Shown: piece after piece, positions 9,686-19,566 of the stretch
Layout: each line of letters starts with the position of its first letter
How positions within the stretch are numbered: position 1 is the stretch's first letter
NCBI GenBank assembly: GCA_945875915.1
Contig: CAMCMT010000013.1
Span: 1 to 62,992, forward strand
DNA from: Synechococcus sp. UW140
Lineage (GTDB): Bacteria; Cyanobacteriota; Cyanobacteriia; PCC-6307; Cyanobiaceae
DNA length: 62,992 nt
Direction of reading: 5' to 3'
Made by a program: the position numbers and the translations under genes
Notes under the pieces: model-generated
Database searches by the model: none
What the model saw: the letters and a program-made list of their open reading frames with translations, nothing else
Told to the model about the DNA's origin: nothing

Positions 9686-10916
9686 ACCCTTTGGCCCGGA
9701 GGGCTTGCCCCTGGAGCAGGCCCGCGAGCTGATTCTGGCGGCCCTCCAGCCCCTGGGCGGGAGCGAAACCCTGCCCCTGGCCGCCTGCCTCGGCCGCGTC
9801 AGCGCCGCGGCGGTGCTGGCCAGGGAGGCGGTGCCGGGCTTCCGCGCCTCGATGATGGATGGGTATGCCATTCCTGGAGAGTCCCTCCCAGCCACTGGCA
9901 GCCGTTGGCGCCTGGTGGGTTGCTCTGCCCCAGCCGCCCCCTATGGCAGCAGCCTCGACCCGGGCGAGGCAATTCGCATCCTCACCGGGGCGCCTGTCCC
10001 TGAGGGCAGTGGCAAGGTGCTGCCCCAGGAGCTGGTGGAGCTCGCCGGCGATGGCGAGCTGGTGCTGGTGCAGGACAGCGGCGCCAACCCCTGGATTCGC
10101 CAGCCCAGCGAGGAGGCCGCCCCTGGCCAGGAATTGCTGGCTGGCGGCCAGCGCCTGGGGCCGGCCGACCTGGGCCGATTAGCCAGTTGCGGAGTGGATG
10201 CCATCGCCGTAACGCGGCGGCCGCGCCTGGGCCTGTTGATCAGCGGCGATGAGCTGCTGCCGCCTGGTGTGCAACGGGGTCCCGGCCAGATCTGGGAAAG
10301 CAACGGCACCCTGCTGGAGGCGTTGCTGCAGCGCTTGGGTTACCCGGTCGCACAGCAACTGGTGGTGGCGGACCAACCCGATCTGTTGCGCCACGCGTTA
10401 CGGGAGCTAGCCCAGTGCTGTGACGTTGTTGTTAGCACCGGCGGCGTCTCGGTGGGCGATAAGGACTGGATCCGGCCCCTGGTGGCGGAGCTGGGATCGG
10501 TGAGTTTCTGGAAACTGCATCTCAAGCCGGGCCGGCCCTTTGCCTGGGGCCAATTAGCGGACAAACCCTTCTTCGGGCTGCCGGGCAATCCCGTGGCGGC
10601 GGCCATCACCGCCCTGCAGCTGCTCTGGCCCGCCCTACAACAGCTCGAAGGCGGCCAGGTGCAACTTCTACCGCGGCTGCGGGTGCGCCTGGAGGCGCCC
10701 CTGCGGCGGGGAGGCGGCCGCCCCGAACTAGCCCGGGCCGCACTGGTGATTGGCCCCCAGGGTGAGTTGCTAGCCCGGGTGAGCGGCTCCCAGGCCTCCG
10801 CCCGCATCGGCTCCCTGCAGGGGGCCGACCTGCTGCTGGAGATCCCAGCCGAGCTGGACTCCCTGGAGGCGGGCCAGGAGCTCTGGGCCCAACTGCTGCA
10901 CCTACCCATCTTCTAA
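9678..10916 (+). CDS. moeA: Molybdopterin molybdenumtransferase MoeA
   Basis: Inserts molybdate into adenylylated molybdopterin to form Mo-molybdopterin. The 412-residue protein shows [10 protein letters not shown] near residue 55, the ATP/Mo-binding [11 protein letters not shown] near 255 and GLPGNPVAA near 298, the standard MoeA landmarks, with a C-terminal beta domain of normal length. I chose the ATG that overlaps the moaC stop by 8 bp (ATGGCTGA); in-frame starts 18 and 30 bases upstream would lie deeper inside moaC. Coupling to moaC suggests one two-gene transcript. Confidence 0.95.
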   Translation: MAEPFGPEGLPLEQARELILAALQPLGGSETLPLAACLGRVSAAAVLAREAVPGFRASMMDGYAIPGESLPATGSRWRLVGCSAPAAPYGSSLDPGEAIRILTGAPVPEGSGKVLPQELVELAGDGELVLVQDSGANPWIRQPSEEAAPGQELLAGGQRLGPADLGRLASCGVDAIAVTRRPRLGLLISGDELLPPGVQRGPGQIWESNGTLLEALLQRLGYPVAQQLVVADQPDLLRHALRELAQCCDVVVSTGGVSVGDKDWIRPLVAELGSVSFWKLHLKPGRPFAWGQLADKPFFGLPGNPVAAAITALQLLWPALQQLEGGQVQLLPRLRVRLEAPLRRGGGRPELARAALVIGPQGELLARVSGSQASARIGSLQGADLLLEIPAELDSLEAGQELWAQLLHLPIF

Positions 10917-10985
10917 AAGGCATCCAGCCGGGGTGGCGGCCTGGCAAGCTCGGGACTTGGCAGGGAACTGGGCTTGACCCTGGTC

Positions 10986-11426
10986 TCAGAGGGGCGTATT
11001 CCCCGTGATCCAGGTGCCCTCGCCGCCGCTCCATTCCCGCTTCCAGAAGGGGGCGTCGTGCTTGAGCGCTTCGAGCAGCTCCTGGCAACAGCGTTGGGCG
11101 GGGCCGCGCCGATCGGCAGCCACGGCCACCAGCACGATCGCCTCCCCCGGCAACACCCGGCCGATGCGGTGCTCCACCAGCACGGCCTCCACGCCGTGGC
11201 GCTCGCCCATCTCCGCCGCCAATTGCTCCAGCTGGCGCTCGGTCATGCCGGGATAGTGCTCCAGCTCCAGGGCTTCAAGGGGTTGGCCGTTGGCGCAGGT
11301 GGCCCGCACCCGACCGATGAAGTGGGAGGCCGCCGCAGCCTGTCCCGGGCCTTGGCGCTCCCAAGCAACCAGGCTGGCGTGGGGATCGAAGCGGGCCGAA
11401 TGCAGCTGCACCTGCAGGTGGGTCAT
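10986..11426 (-). CDS. moaE: Molybdopterin synthase catalytic subunit MoaE
   Basis: The large subunit of molybdopterin synthase, which uses MoaD thiocarboxylate to add two dithiolene sulfurs to cPMP. The 146-residue protein has FIGRVRA near residue 37, LEHYPGM, HRIGRVLPGEA and the catalytic-lysine segment DAPFWKREW near 130. The preferred ATG is 5 bases after the moaD stop, with GGAGG at the end of moaD acting as ribosome site; a TTG nine bases upstream is possible. With moaD it forms a coupled pair running opposite to moeA. Confidence 0.95.
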   Translation of the reverse strand: MTHLQVQLHSARFDPHASLVAWERQGPGQAAAASHFIGRVRATCANGQPLEALELEHYPGMTERQLEQLAAEMGERHGVEAVLVEHRIGRVLPGEAIVLVAVAADRRGPAQRCCQELLEALKHDAPFWKREWSGGEGTWITGNTPL

Positions 11427-11431
11427 GGCCC

Positions 11432-11770
11432 TCAACCTCCGCTAATCGCAGGGAGATAGGCCACCTCATCGCCATCGACGAGCAGGTGGTCCCCGTTGGC
11501 AAAACTCTGGTTGACCGCCACCCGAACAGACTCGGGCAGGGGGCCAGCGGGCAAGGCCGATGCCGCTAGCTCCCTGTCCCCCGGGGCTTGCCAGGGCTGG
11601 CCGATCTGCAGGATCTGCCACAACCGCTCGGGGGTGGGGGGGTGGGGCCCGGCTGGCACAGGGACCTGGAGCCCATCCCAACCGGCTTGCTCCCGTAGGC
11701 CGGCGAACAATCTCACCACCACGGTGATAACCCGGCCCCTGGATTCAGGGCCAGGAACGGGGTCTGCCAT
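11432..11770 (-). CDS. moaD: Molybdopterin synthase sulfur carrier subunit MoaD
   Basis: A small ubiquitin-fold sulfur carrier. Its C-terminal Gly-Gly (ending PAISGG) is adenylylated and thiocarboxylated, and it then hands sulfur to MoaE. At 112 residues it is longer than the usual 80-90: there is an N-terminal extension of about 14 residues before the canonical VVVRLFAGLREQAG and a proline-rich insertion after it. A later GTG in the VVV stretch could be the true start. It is immediately upstream of moaE and diverges from moaB. Confidence 0.92.
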   Translation of the reverse strand: MADPVPGPESRGRVITVVVRLFAGLREQAGWDGLQVPVPAGPHPPTPERLWQILQIGQPWQAPGDRELAASALPAGPLPESVRVAVNQSFANGDHLLVDGDEVAYLPAISGG

Positions 11771-11823
11771 GGGAGTTGGAATCAGGCCATTAACCTAATT
11801 TGAATCTGTGGACAATCTGGCAA

Positions 11824-12324
11824 GTGAGCCTCTCGATTGCCCTTCTGACCGTCTCCGATACGCGCACCCTGGCTGAGGATCGCAGCGGCGATGCCCTACT
11901 CGCACGTCTCAGCACAGCCGGCCATCGGCTCATCGACAGGGCCCTGGTGCCCGATGACCGCTACCGCATTCGGGCGGCCGTTAGCCAATGGATTGCCGAT
12001 CCCGCCGTCCAGGTGGTGATTAGTTCCGGGGGCACGGGCCTCACCGGCCGCGACGGCACTCCGGAGGCGGTGGCGCCCCTACTCGACAAAACAATTGAGG
12101 GCTTTGGTGAGCTGTTTCGGGTGCTCTCCTTTGAAACGATTGGCACCAGCAGCCTGCAAAGCCGTTGCCTGGCGGGGGTGGCCAATGGCACGGTGATCTT
12201 CGTGTTGCCGGGTTCCATCGATGCGGTGCAAACCGCCTGGGATCGGTTAATTGCAGCCCAGCTCGACGCCACCACCAAACCTTGCAATCTGGTGCAATTG
12301 CTACCGCGACTCCAAGAAGTATAA
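11824..12324 (+). CDS. moaB: Molybdenum cofactor biosynthesis protein MoaB (MogA/MoaB family)
   Basis: Adenylylates molybdopterin before metal insertion by MoeA; cyanobacteria commonly use MoaB in place of MogA. The 166-residue protein starts SLSIALLTVSDTRTLAEDRSG, and the MPT-binding loop SSGGTGLTGRDGTPEA lies near residue 60, with LPGSIDAV near 130. The GTG chosen puts the start at the usual place; a TTG 24 bases upstream adds eight unconserved residues. The gene diverges from moaD and is followed by about 280 bp before the likely modA start. Confidence 0.93.
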   Translation: MSLSIALLTVSDTRTLAEDRSGDALLARLSTAGHRLIDRALVPDDRYRIRAAVSQWIADPAVQVVISSGGTGLTGRDGTPEAVAPLLDKTIEGFGELFRVLSFETIGTSSLQSRCLAGVANGTVIFVLPGSIDAVQTAWDRLIAAQLDATTKPCNLVQLLPRLQEV

Positions 12325-12604
12325 ACCGTGTAAATACCTTAAGCAGAAAGGACTAAATCTTAGCAATTGATTTCCATCACGATAAGAATAACTTGGCAGC
12401 CAATCATGGACTGGGCGTAGCACAACTCTTGCCATAGGCCATCCTGCATCATTAGAATAGACCAATCAAGCAATCCGTGAACCTAGTCCCGGCTTGCGAT
12501 CCCCACTAAATTGGCCCCTAATCGGGCAAAGGATTTTAAAGATCTCACAAAACAGCCCGATCATTATTTACCCACCCTTCAAGCTTACGATAAGATATAG
12601 AATT

Positions 12605-13429
12605 TTGGCCTACGCGCACAGCTCTCTAGGAGCCGCCTCCCTCTGCTTGCTGGTACTTGCTAGCGGCTCGCTGCTTGCCAGCCTGAAAAGAATTGGGAGC
12701 CTCCCGGTCCAGGCCGCCGAAGCCAAGCCGCTATTGGTGGGGGCGGCCAGCAGCCTCAGTGAACCACTTCAGGCCCTGGCCCCTAGCTTCGCGGCCGCTC
12801 AAAAGGTGCCAGTGCCAACCTTTTACTTCGCCGCCTCAGGCTTGTTACAGCAACAGATCCAAACGGGAGCGCCGATCGATGTCTTCGTGTCGGCTAGTGA
12901 GAAGCAGATGGACCGGCTGGAGAAGGCTGGCCTGCTGGTAGCCGGCAGTCGCCGGGTGATCGCTAGCAACCAGCTGGTGCTGGTGGTGCCCTACCGCTCG
13001 CCCCTGCACTCGCTACGGTTCAAGGGACTGGACAGCATGGCCATCCGTCGCATTGCCATCGGCGACAGCAGCGTGCCCGCCGGCAACTATGGACGTCAGA
13101 CCCTGGCCTACTACGGCCTCAGTGAAGCGGTGAAGACTAAATTGGTGCCCATGGGCTCGGTTCGGGCCGTGGCCAACGCCGTAGCCGCAGGCCATGTGGA
13201 TGCTGGCATTGTTTACAAAAGCGATGCCCGCAATGTGCCAAATCTGCGCATTGTGGCGGGCGCCCCCGAAGCCAGCCACGCACCGATTCGCTACAGCGCC
13301 GCCGTGATCACCGCCAGCCGCCAAGCGAAATTAGCCAGCACCTATCTGGGCAGCCTCACCACGGCCCAGGCGAGCCAGCAGTTTCGCCGCTATGGCCTGC
13401 TACCCCTGCCAGCGGCGGCGAAACGATGA
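12605..13429 (+). CDS. modA: Molybdate ABC transporter substrate-binding protein ModA
   Basis: A periplasmic binding protein that captures molybdate for ModBC. From the TTG chosen, a 274-residue precursor starts with a signal peptide (hydrophobic SLGAASLCLLVLASGSLLA) and a likely cleavage site after VQAAEA. The mature part has LLVGAASSLSEPLQALAPSF and YFAASGLLQQQIQTGAPIDV, the oxyanion-binding serines of ModA, plus SSVPAGNYG. An earlier in-frame TTG at 12494 would add 37 residues of poor coding character ahead of the signal peptide and is less likely. The stop overlaps the modBC start as ATGA. Confidence 0.93.
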   Translation: MAYAHSSLGAASLCLLVLASGSLLASLKRIGSLPVQAAEAKPLLVGAASSLSEPLQALAPSFAAAQKVPVPTFYFAASGLLQQQIQTGAPIDVFVSASEKQMDRLEKAGLLVAGSRRVIASNQLVLVVPYRSPLHSLRFKGLDSMAIRRIAIGDSSVPAGNYGRQTLAYYGLSEAVKTKLVPMGSVRAVANAVAAGHVDAGIVYKSDARNVPNLRIVAGAPEASHAPIRYSAAVITASRQAKLASTYLGSLTTAQASQQFRRYGLLPLPAAAKR

Positions 13430-15330
13430 ACGGGGCCAGCCCCGAGCTCTCTCCCCTATGGCTGTCGTTGCGTAGCGCCAGCCTGGCGGTGCTGCTGGTG
13501 GCACCCCTGGGCTTTGTCTGTGCCAGGCGTCTGCGTCAGTTGCGGGGCTGGCAGCGGGGCCTGGCCGAACTGGCGGTGCTGTCGCCCCTGGTGCTGCCGC
13601 CCACGGTGGTGGGCTTCATCCTGCTGCAACTGCTGGGCCGCTACGGGCCGATCGGCGGACTACTCAACCGCTTTGGCTTTGAGATGGTCTTCAGCTGGCA
13701 GGCCACGGTGTTGAGCTCAGTGGTGGCGGCCTTCCCGCTGATGGTGCGCTCCTCCCTAGCGGCCCTGGAGCAGATCGATGGGTCCCTGCCCCAGGTGGCC
13801 CGCAGCCTGGGGGCCAGTGAGGGGCGAATTCTGCGCCAGATCATCCTGCCCCTGGCCATGCCGGGCCTAGTGGCCGGGGTGAGCCTCAGTTTTGCCCGGG
13901 CCCTGGGGGAATTCGGCACCACCTTGATGCTGGCGGGCAACATCCCCGGCCAGACCCAAACCCTGCCCCTGGCAATCTTCGCCGCGGTGGATGCCGGTGA
14001 GGCGGGCCAGGCCTGGTTTTGGACCCTGCTGGTGCTGCTGCTCAATGGCTGCTGCCTGCTGGTGATGCAGCTGTTTGAAATACGAGCCAATCACCGTCCA
14101 CCCGGCCGAAACCGGCTTTGGGGGCTCGGCCGGCACCTGGGCCGCGTGGCCTGGACGCTGCGGCGCCAGGCCAGCCCCCTTGGCAGCCAAGGCACAAGCA
14201 GCAAGAACCACCAAGGGGGCCAAACGGTTCCCTTCTTGCTCGAGGTGGACCTGAATCACCAGCTGGGTCCCTTTGCCCTGCAATTGGCTTTCAGCAGCTC
14301 CAGCCGCAGGCTCGGCATCCTCGGGGCTTCCGGGGCCGGCAAAAGTCAGCTACTGCGTTGCCTGGCCGGGCTAGAAACACCGCAACGGGGTCGGATTGAA
14401 CTCAACGGCCGGGTGCTATTCGACAGCGAACGTAAGATCAACCTGCCGTTGCAAAGGCGGCGCATCGGCCTGGTCGTGCAGCACTACGCCCTGTTTCCCC
14501 ACCTCAATGTGGCGGAAAACGTCGGATTTTCTTTGTCAACGTTGCCACCCGAACAGCGACAAGAACGGGTTAGGCACCAACTCGAGCGGGTAGGGCTTCG
14601 CGAACTGGGCCATCGCTATCCCAGCCAACTCTCCGGTGGCCAACAGCAACGCATCGCCCTGGCCCGGGCCCTGGCCAGCGAACCGGACTTGCTCCTGCTT
14701 GATGAACCCTTCTCCGCCCAGGACACTTATCTGCGCCGTCAGTTACAGCAACAACTCGCCGACCTGCTACAGGTCTGCCAGGTGCCCGCCCTACTCGTAA
14801 CCCACGATCTCGAAGAGGCCTACCGGCTCAGCGACGATCTGCTGGTGATTGACCAGGGGAAAATACTGGCCCATGGGCCCAAACATGAGGTCTTTGACCA
14901 GCCCCAGAACCTGGAGGTGGCACGGCTGAGCGGCTGCAAAAATTTTTCCCGAGTTCGCCCGCTTTCCCCGACCACACTTTGGGCCCTGGATTGGCAGCTA
15001 GAGATCCACTGCCCAGAAGGGATGGATACCGAGATCAGCCATGTGGGCATTCGCGCTAACCATTTTAAACTGGTACCTGCAGATCAGATCCCCCAGCCCC
15101 TGACCAGTAATCAATGGCTGTGCCAATTGATCAAGGCAAGTGAGGGGCCCTTCCAGGTGAGTGCCTATGTGGTGTTAAACGACCACCCGGGCCCCAACCA
15201 GCAGCCAATCCAGGTGGAAGTGCGCCGCGCTGAATGGCAGCAGCTTTGCGCTCGTCGCCAACCCTGGGTGCTGCAGTTACCAGTGAAGCAGCTGATGCTG
15301 CTGCATTGCAGCGCAGGGAAGACCCGGTAG
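13426..15330 (+). CDS. modBC: Molybdate ABC transporter permease-ATPase fusion (ModB-ModC)
   Basis: A single 634-residue chain that joins the molybdate channel and its ATPase. Residues 1 to about 215 form a ModB-type permease with five or six membrane segments and the ModB signature [17 protein letters not shown]. After a basic linker, residues 265 to about 500 form ModC, with Walker [12 protein letters not shown], signature [15 protein letters not shown], Walker [13 protein letters not shown] and the switch THDLEEA. The C-terminal 130 residues resemble a regulatory TOBE/Mop region. It is translationally coupled to modA by ATGA. ModBC fusions are known in cyanobacteria. The two halves remain in one clean frame. 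Confidence 0.95.
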   Translation: MNGASPELSPLWLSLRSASLAVLLVAPLGFVCARRLRQLRGWQRGLAELAVLSPLVLPPTVVGFILLQLLGRYGPIGGLLNRFGFEMVFSWQATVLSSVVAAFPLMVRSSLAALEQIDGSLPQVARSLGASEGRILRQIILPLAMPGLVAGVSLSFARALGEFGTTLMLAGNIPGQTQTLPLAIFAAVDAGEAGQAWFWTLLVLLLNGCCLLVMQLFEIRANHRPPGRNRLWGLGRHLGRVAWTLRRQASPLGSQGTSSKNHQGGQTVPFLLEVDLNHQLGPFALQLAFSSSSRRLGILGASGAGKSQLLRCLAGLETPQRGRIELNGRVLFDSERKINLPLQRRRIGLVVQHYALFPHLNVAENVGFSLSTLPPEQRQERVRHQLERVGLRELGHRYPSQLSGGQQQRIALARALASEPDLLLLDEPFSAQDTYLRRQLQQQLADLLQVCQVPALLVTHDLEEAYRLSDDLLVIDQGKILAHGPKHEVFDQPQNLEVARLSGCKNFSRVRPLSPTTLWALDWQLEIHCPEGMDTEISHVGIRANHFKLVPADQIPQPLTSNQWLCQLIKASEGPFQVSAYVVLNDHPGPNQQPIQVEVRRAEWQQLCARRQPWVLQLPVKQLMLLHCSAGKTR

Positions 15331-15365
15331 GGCTCACTATCCTAAGAGATCTAAGCCAGCTACCT

Positions 15366-16412
15366 TCAACCGCCCAAGTAGGCCATTTCCGCTGCTGATC
15401 TCCTGCGCACTGGACCATCTATTTGGCGCTCCTCGCTATAGCGATCCTGCCGCTGGCGCCAAAGCCGACCCAGGGCCAAGCTCAGGCCGCTGGGATTGGG
15501 AACTGGCCGCAACCAGGGGCGTAGGTCCGTTCCTTGGGAGGCAAAAAGGCAGGTGTAGACCTGGCCATCGGCCGTGATCCGCAAGCGGTTGCAATCCCCA
15601 CAGAACGGGGCACTGATTGAGGCCACCACCGCCAGCGCACCCTGGCCATCGCCATAGCGCCAACGGCTAGCCGTGCCATGGGCCGTTCTGCCCAGGGGCT
15701 CTAGGGGCCAGCGTTGACCAACCTGATGAACCATCTCGGCGGCCGGCATCACATCAGCCGGGCTCCAACCATTGCGCGTGCCCACATCCATCGTCTCAAT
15801 CAGGCGCAGCTCCACCCCTTGGTGGCGGGCCAGCTGGGCCAGGGGCAGCAGCTGGTCATCATTGCGTCCCCTCACAATCACGGCGTTGAGCTTGAGGGCA
15901 GCGCAAGCCGGATCGAAACCGGCGGCCTTGGCATGGTCGATCGCGGCCAGAATCCGCTTGAGGGCCTGCTCCCCCCTGGCCCTATCCCCAAGCCCGGCCA
16001 TCTGGGCCACGCTTTCTGCGGTGGTGCCATCGAGGCTGAGGGTGATCCGATCGAGCCCAGCTCGCCTGAGGGCCTGGGCCCGGGCCCGGTCCAGCAGGCT
16101 GCCGTTGCTGGTGAGGGCGATCTCGACAAGCCCCTGGTGGCGCAAGGGTTGCACAGCCTCGATCAAGTCCTCCAACTCCCGGTTAAGCAGGGGCTCCCCG
16201 CCCGTGAGGCGCAGGCTGGTCACCCCCAGGCCCACGGCGGCCCCAACCACCGCAACCCGTTCGGGAAGGGTCAACAGCCCAGCAGGCTCCTGGCCATCGG
16301 GAAGGCAATAGGGACAGGCAAAGTTGCAGCGGGCTGTCAACGACAGCCGCAGGACCCCAAGGGGCCGCTGGTGTTGATCCAGGGGGCGATCGGGCCGCAG
16401 GGAAGGAATCAT
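15366..16412 (-). CDS. moaA: GTP 3',8-cyclase MoaA
   Basis: A radical SAM enzyme that makes 3',8-cyclo-GTP, the substrate of MoaC. The 348-residue protein has the SAM cluster motif CNFACPYC near residue 29, TGGEPLL near 70, the second cluster in FCGDCNRLRITADGQVYTC near 265-290, and the essential C-terminal Gly-Gly (ending AYLGG). Length and motifs are complete. It runs convergently with modBC, leaving 35 bp between the two stops, and is followed upstream by 142 bp and mobA on the same strand. Confidence 0.97.
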   Translation of the reverse strand: MIPSLRPDRPLDQHQRPLGVLRLSLTARCNFACPYCLPDGQEPAGLLTLPERVAVVGAAVGLGVTSLRLTGGEPLLNRELEDLIEAVQPLRHQGLVEIALTSNGSLLDRARAQALRRAGLDRITLSLDGTTAESVAQMAGLGDRARGEQALKRILAAIDHAKAAGFDPACAALKLNAVIVRGRNDDQLLPLAQLARHQGVELRLIETMDVGTRNGWSPADVMPAAEMVHQVGQRWPLEPLGRTAHGTASRWRYGDGQGALAVVASISAPFCGDCNRLRITADGQVYTCLFASQGTDLRPWLRPVPNPSGLSLALGRLWRQRQDRYSEERQIDGPVRRRSAAEMAYLGG

Positions 16413-16554
16413 TCTGCTAGGGAATCTAATGGATTTTGAGGGTTATTAATTCGCCAGCAAAGTTTTCGTCAAAGCTGTGCCGGGCTGGCCCCCAAATGCT
16501 TTCATTCCGGAACGTGCGCCAAAGACAATCCATCCGACGAAGTCCAAGCCTTGT

Positions 16555-17175
16555 TCAGGTGTTCAACGCGGCATCCCAACCCCCAGCCCAGTCGGCTGGA
16601 TAGTTGCAGTTCCTCAGTTGATCGGCCGGCAATTCGATCTGATGGGGCCGCTCCTGCGCAAGCCAGGTTTGCAGCCGCCGTTCACCAGAGTCCAACAAGC
16701 GCCGCAGGTTGCTTCGACGTTGGGCCGTGGCGGGATAGCTCCCGAGCAAGGGCTGGGCACGGACGCCATCGTGGGCCAGCACGATGTCAGGCTGCTGGGC
16801 ACCTGCCTGCAGCAGCAATCGCAGTGACGATTCCCCTAGCCATGGCATATCCACGGGGCAAAGCAGCAGCAGGCAACCCGGGTTGCGTTCAAACAAGCGG
16901 TGCAGGGCTAGCAACGGCCCCTGCTGGGGAGCCTGCTCAGGAACGGGGTGAATCCATAGCTGACCCTGCCTGTTCAACTCTGCCGCCAGCTCTAGGTGGC
17001 TGCTGTGCCGGGTCAACAGGGTGACCGGTTCCCCCAGGCTGCTTAGCAGACGCAATTGGCGCTCCAACCAGCTGCCCCCCTCGGGATGGGGTAACAGGGC
17101 CTTGTCCTGGCCCATGCGCCGGCTGTTACCGCCACTGAGCAGGCAGGGCCTCAGGGGCCTGGGCGGGATCGACAT
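16555..17175 (-). CDS. mobA: Molybdenum cofactor guanylyltransferase MobA
   Basis: Transfers GMP to Mo-molybdopterin, giving the bis-MGD cofactor required by NarB. The nucleotide-binding loop LSGGNSRRMGQDKALL starts near residue 12, and the metal-binding PVDMPWL lies near 100. The chosen ATG (MSIPPRPLRPCLLSGG) gives 206 residues, close to the family norm; the frame stays open another 61 codons upstream but that stretch is unconserved and would run into narB. The gene diverges from narB, placing GMP-cofactor supply beside its consumer. Confidence 0.93.
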   Translation of the reverse strand: MSIPPRPLRPCLLSGGNSRRMGQDKALLPHPEGGSWLERQLRLLSSLGEPVTLLTRHSSHLELAAELNRQGQLWIHPVPEQAPQQGPLLALHRLFERNPGCLLLLCPVDMPWLGESSLRLLLQAGAQQPDIVLAHDGVRAQPLLGSYPATAQRRSNLRRLLDSGERRLQTWLAQERPHQIELPADQLRNCNYPADWAGGWDAALNT

Positions 17176-17258
17176 CAAGGGTTCTGGAACGGGAGCAGGC
17201 TGCAGCCCAAGCCGGGCTGGGGAGGCTGGCTGAACACTGGGTCGCCGACAGACAAGGC

Positions 17259-17280
17259 CTTGGTGGCAACCGCTACCAAG
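17259..17280 (+). promoter_or_regulatory. Candidate NtcA/Crp-type operator upstream of narB
   Basis: A dyad with perfect six-base arms, CTTGGT at 17259-17264 and ACCAAG at 17275-17280. It encloses GTGGCAACCGCTAC at 17263-17276, which fits the loose NtcA consensus GTN10AC. Its reverse complement, GTAGCGGTTGCCAC, matches the site upstream of nirA at 12 of 14 bases. It lies about 65 bp before the likely narB start. No good TAN3T -10 element is seen 22-23 bases downstream, so binding is inferred. Confidence 0.5.
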
Positions 17281-17341
17281 CGGGCCCCGGTGGCCTTGAT
17301 CGAATGGATTGCTCCTGCCCCGGCCCCCGGCCGCCGCCCCG

Positions 17342-19558
17342 ATGCCGCCGGTCGCCAACTCTGAATCTGCCTCCGCCCCTGGGGCCCGACCTGGGCCCGC
17401 CCGGGCCCAATGTCCCTACTGCGGCGTCGGGTGCGGCCTGGAACTCAAACCAAGCGATCCGGCCCCCGAACCCGGGCCCGCCAGCTGGAGCGTGCGGGGC
17501 GACCGCCAGCACCCCTCCTCCCTGGGCCAGGTGTGCATTAAGGGGGCCACGGTGGCCGAAACCCTCAACCACAACCGCCTGGTCCAACCCCAATGGCGCG
17601 AGCGCCTCGACCAACCCTTTCGCCCGATCGACTGGGAGCAGGCCTTCGCGATTCTGATCAACCAAATTCAACACACCCTCGCCAGCTCGGGCCCGTCGGG
17701 CTTGGCCATGTATGGCTCGGGCCAGTTCCTCACCGAGGATTACTACGTCGCCAACAAACTGTTCAAAGGGGCCCTGGGCAGCAACAACTTCGATGCCAAT
17801 TCCCGGCTCTGCATGAGTTCGGCGGTGTCGGGATACGCCCGCAGCCTGGGCTCCGATGGTCCGCCCTGCTGTTACGACGATCTCGATCTGGCCGATCTGG
17901 TGGTGCTGATTGGCACCAACACGGCCGACTGCCATCCGGTGCTGTTTCAGCGCCTGCTCAAACGCAAACGCAAGACCAAAGAAGCCCTGCAAATCGTCGT
18001 GGTCGATCCCCGCGCCACCGCCACCAGTGACGCCGCCGACCTGCACCTGGCGATTCGCCCTGGCACCGATTTGGCCTTGCTGCATGGCATCGGCCATCTG
18101 CTGCTGCGCCAGGGGGCCATCGATCGCGCCTTCGTTGATCAGCACACGCAAGGATTTGCTGCCCTGGACACGCTTTGGCAGGCCTGGACGCCGGAGCGAG
18201 TCAGCATCCTGTGTGGCATTGCGATCGCCCAACTGGAGCAGCTGGCCCAGCTCTGGGCGGGCAGCCAGGCCGTGCTCAGCCTCTGGTCGATGGGGGTGAA
18301 CCAGAGCCGCGAAGGCACCGCCACCGTGGGCGGCATCATCAACCTGCACCTGGTCAGCGGCCAAATCGCCCGCCCGGGGACCGGGCCCTTTTCGCTCACC
18401 GGCCAGCCCAATGCCATGGGCGGCCGCGAAGCCGGCGGCCTGGCCCAGCTGCTGCCGGGCTATCGCGCCATCGCCAACCCGGCGCACCGGGCCGAAGTGG
18501 AGCGCCACTGGGGCTTGGCCCCCGGCGCGATCGCCGCCGAGCCGGGGCTGGCGGTGTGGCAGCAGGTGGAGGCGATGGAGCGGGGCGAAATCGGCCTCTG
18601 GTGGGTGGCGGCCACCAACCCGCTGGTGAGCCTGCCTTGGCTGGATCGGGTGCGGGCCGCCGCCCAAAACTGCCCCCTAGTGGTGCTTAGCGAGGCCTAC
18701 GCCGGCACGGAAACGGCAGCGGTGGCCCACCTGCTGTTGCCGGCGGCCCAGTGGAGCGAAAAGGCCGGGGTGATGACCAATTCGGAGCGGCGCATCACCC
18801 TTTGCCCAGCCTTTCGCCAGGCCCCAGGGGAGGCCCGCGCTGACTGGGAGATTTTCGCCGAGCTAGGCCGGCGGCTGGGCTTTGTCAGCCAGTTCGGCTT
18901 CGACTCGGCGGCAGCGGTTTTTCAGGAGTTCAGCGCCCTCACGGCAGGCCGCATCTGCGATCTAAGCGGCATGAGCCATGGCCTCCTGGCCGATCACGGA
19001 CCCCAGCAATGGCCCTTCCCCCAGGGCTGCGCCCCGGGCGCCGGCCAGGCCCGTCTCTATGGCGATCGCCACTTTCCCACCCCCTCGGGTCGGGCCCAGC
19101 TGGTCGCCGAGCAACCCCTGGGCCTGGCCGAACCACCCTGCGACCAGTTCCCCCTCGTGCTCACGGTGGGCCGCTACCTGGGCCACTGGCACACGATGAC
19201 TCGCACGGCCCATGTCGAGCGGATCCGGCAGCGCCACCCGGTGCCCCTGCTGGAGGTGAATCCCGCCGATGCAGCACACCATGGCCTGGTCGATGGCGCC
19301 CTCGGCCAAGTGCGCTCCAGGCGCGGGGCCGTATCGGCCCAGGTGCTGGTCACCGATCGCATCCGGCCCGGCACGGTGTTTTTACCGATGCATTGGGGCG
19401 CCAGCCAGGAGCAGGCCTGCGAAGCCAATCGGCTCATGCACGAACTCGGCTGTCCAATCTCAAAACAGCCGGAACTCAAGGCTGCAGCGGTGACCCTGGA
19501 GCCCTTGACCCCGGAACCCGTGATCCAGGAAACCCCAACCCTCAAAGCCCTGGTCTAA
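17342..19558 (+). CDS. narB: Ferredoxin-nitrate reductase NarB
   Basis: Reduces nitrate to nitrite in the cytoplasm with electrons from ferredoxin. The 738-residue molybdoenzyme binds one [4Fe-4S] cluster through CPYCGVGCGLE near residue 25 and GQVCIKG near 65, and bis-MGD through DMSO-reductase-family segments such as CMSSAVSG, GTNTADCHP, GQPNAMGGREAGG and the C-terminal MHWGASQEQ. I chose the ATG giving MPPVANSESA; a TTG 33 bases upstream is possible. It diverges from mobA and ends 8 bp before the convergent regulator gene. NarM, the cofactors and nitrate uptake are all encoded nearby. Confidence 0.97.
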   Translation: MPPVANSESASAPGARPGPARAQCPYCGVGCGLELKPSDPAPEPGPASWSVRGDRQHPSSLGQVCIKGATVAETLNHNRLVQPQWRERLDQPFRPIDWEQAFAILINQIQHTLASSGPSGLAMYGSGQFLTEDYYVANKLFKGALGSNNFDANSRLCMSSAVSGYARSLGSDGPPCCYDDLDLADLVVLIGTNTADCHPVLFQRLLKRKRKTKEALQIVVVDPRATATSDAADLHLAIRPGTDLALLHGIGHLLLRQGAIDRAFVDQHTQGFAALDTLWQAWTPERVSILCGIAIAQLEQLAQLWAGSQAVLSLWSMGVNQSREGTATVGGIINLHLVSGQIARPGTGPFSLTGQPNAMGGREAGGLAQLLPGYRAIANPAHRAEVERHWGLAPGAIAAEPGLAVWQQVEAMERGEIGLWWVAATNPLVSLPWLDRVRAAAQNCPLVVLSEAYAGTETAAVAHLLLPAAQWSEKAGVMTNSERRITLCPAFRQAPGEARADWEIFAELGRRLGFVSQFGFDSAAAVFQEFSALTAGRICDLSGMSHGLLADHGPQQWPFPQGCAPGAGQARLYGDRHFPTPSGRAQLVAEQPLGLAEPPCDQFPLVLTVGRYLGHWHTMTRTAHVERIRQRHPVPLLEVNPADAAHHGLVDGALGQVRSRRGAVSAQVLVTDRIRPGTVFLPMHWGASQEQACEANRLMHELGCPISKQPELKAAAVTLEPLTPEPVIQETPTLKALV

Positions 19559-19566
19559 AAGGGCCT

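Noticed and set aside
17273-18667. A 464-codon minus-strand frame opposite narB
   Set aside because: Antisense shadow of nitrate reductase with no recognisable domain.
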